Below are positions 63,955-64,000 of a stretch of DNA of 64,000 bases, piece after piece. Each line of letters starts with the position of its first letter. Within the stretch, counting starts at the first letter, position 1. The notes under the pieces were generated by a model that was not told the origin of the DNA, made no database searches, and saw nothing but the letters and a program-made list of their open reading frames with translations. Location: positions 248,001-312,000 of the forward strand of contig VTFK01000089.1 in NCBI GenBank assembly GCA_009617715.1, written 5' to 3'. This stretch comes from Plectrocnemia conspersa. Its lineage: Eukaryota; Arthropoda; Insecta; Trichoptera; Polycentropodidae. The position numbers and the translations under genes were made by a program.

Positions 63955-64000
63955 ATCACTAGTGAAATAATAAATAATGTAAATAATTAAATTTTAATTT

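Overview
The window is nuclear DNA from an insect-like animal. It is strongly AT-rich, its protein-coding genes are split by GT-AG introns, and it carries insect-type transposable elements (Jockey LINE, hAT, mariner, tRNA-derived SINE, several MITEs). A lepidopteran is plausible but nothing here proves it.

Layout. 1-11 kb is almost entirely transposon-derived: a short hAT derivative (1856-2519), a 2.1 kb decayed hAT (3188-5283) sitting inside an older dispersed repeat, and a nearly full-length Jockey-clade LINE on the minus strand (about 5385-9870). Five cellular genes follow. (1) The last five exons of a Golgi-type carbohydrate sulfotransferase, 11146-18008 (+); its N-terminal exon or exons were not found. 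(2) An intronless ADP/ATP carrier (ANT), 22808-23710 (+), with a CRE plus double E-box cluster about 0.3 kb downstream. (3) PIG-K/GPI8, the catalytic subunit of GPI transamidase, six exons, 27028-30335 (-). (4) A Rab19/Rab43-type GTPase, four exons, 35209-38590 (+). (5) A RING/B-box/coiled-coil/NHL (TRIM-NHL) E3 ligase, eight exons, 40805-46128 (-). From 46 kb to the right end I found no multi-exon coding gene. There are two exon-like GC-rich blocks: 47480-47718, ending in a good splice donor, and 52140-52582, with a TATA box and two short ORFs. They look like alternative first exons of a gene continuing beyond the right edge. Many dispersed repeats fill the rest. A second copy of the first hAT derivative, in opposite orientation, lies at 63310-63954.

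The genes are functionally unrelated housekeeping or regulatory genes (sulfation, mitochondrial nucleotide exchange, GPI anchoring, membrane traffic, ubiquitylation/RNA regulation) and do not form an operon or pathway. The best-supported novel observations concern mobile DNA: exact 8-bp target duplications on three hAT insertions, a related empty site for one of them elsewhere in the window, a foldback element family, a TA-flanked MITE pair, and a decayed long tandem repeat downstream of ANT. I saw no convincing undescribed multi-gene system.
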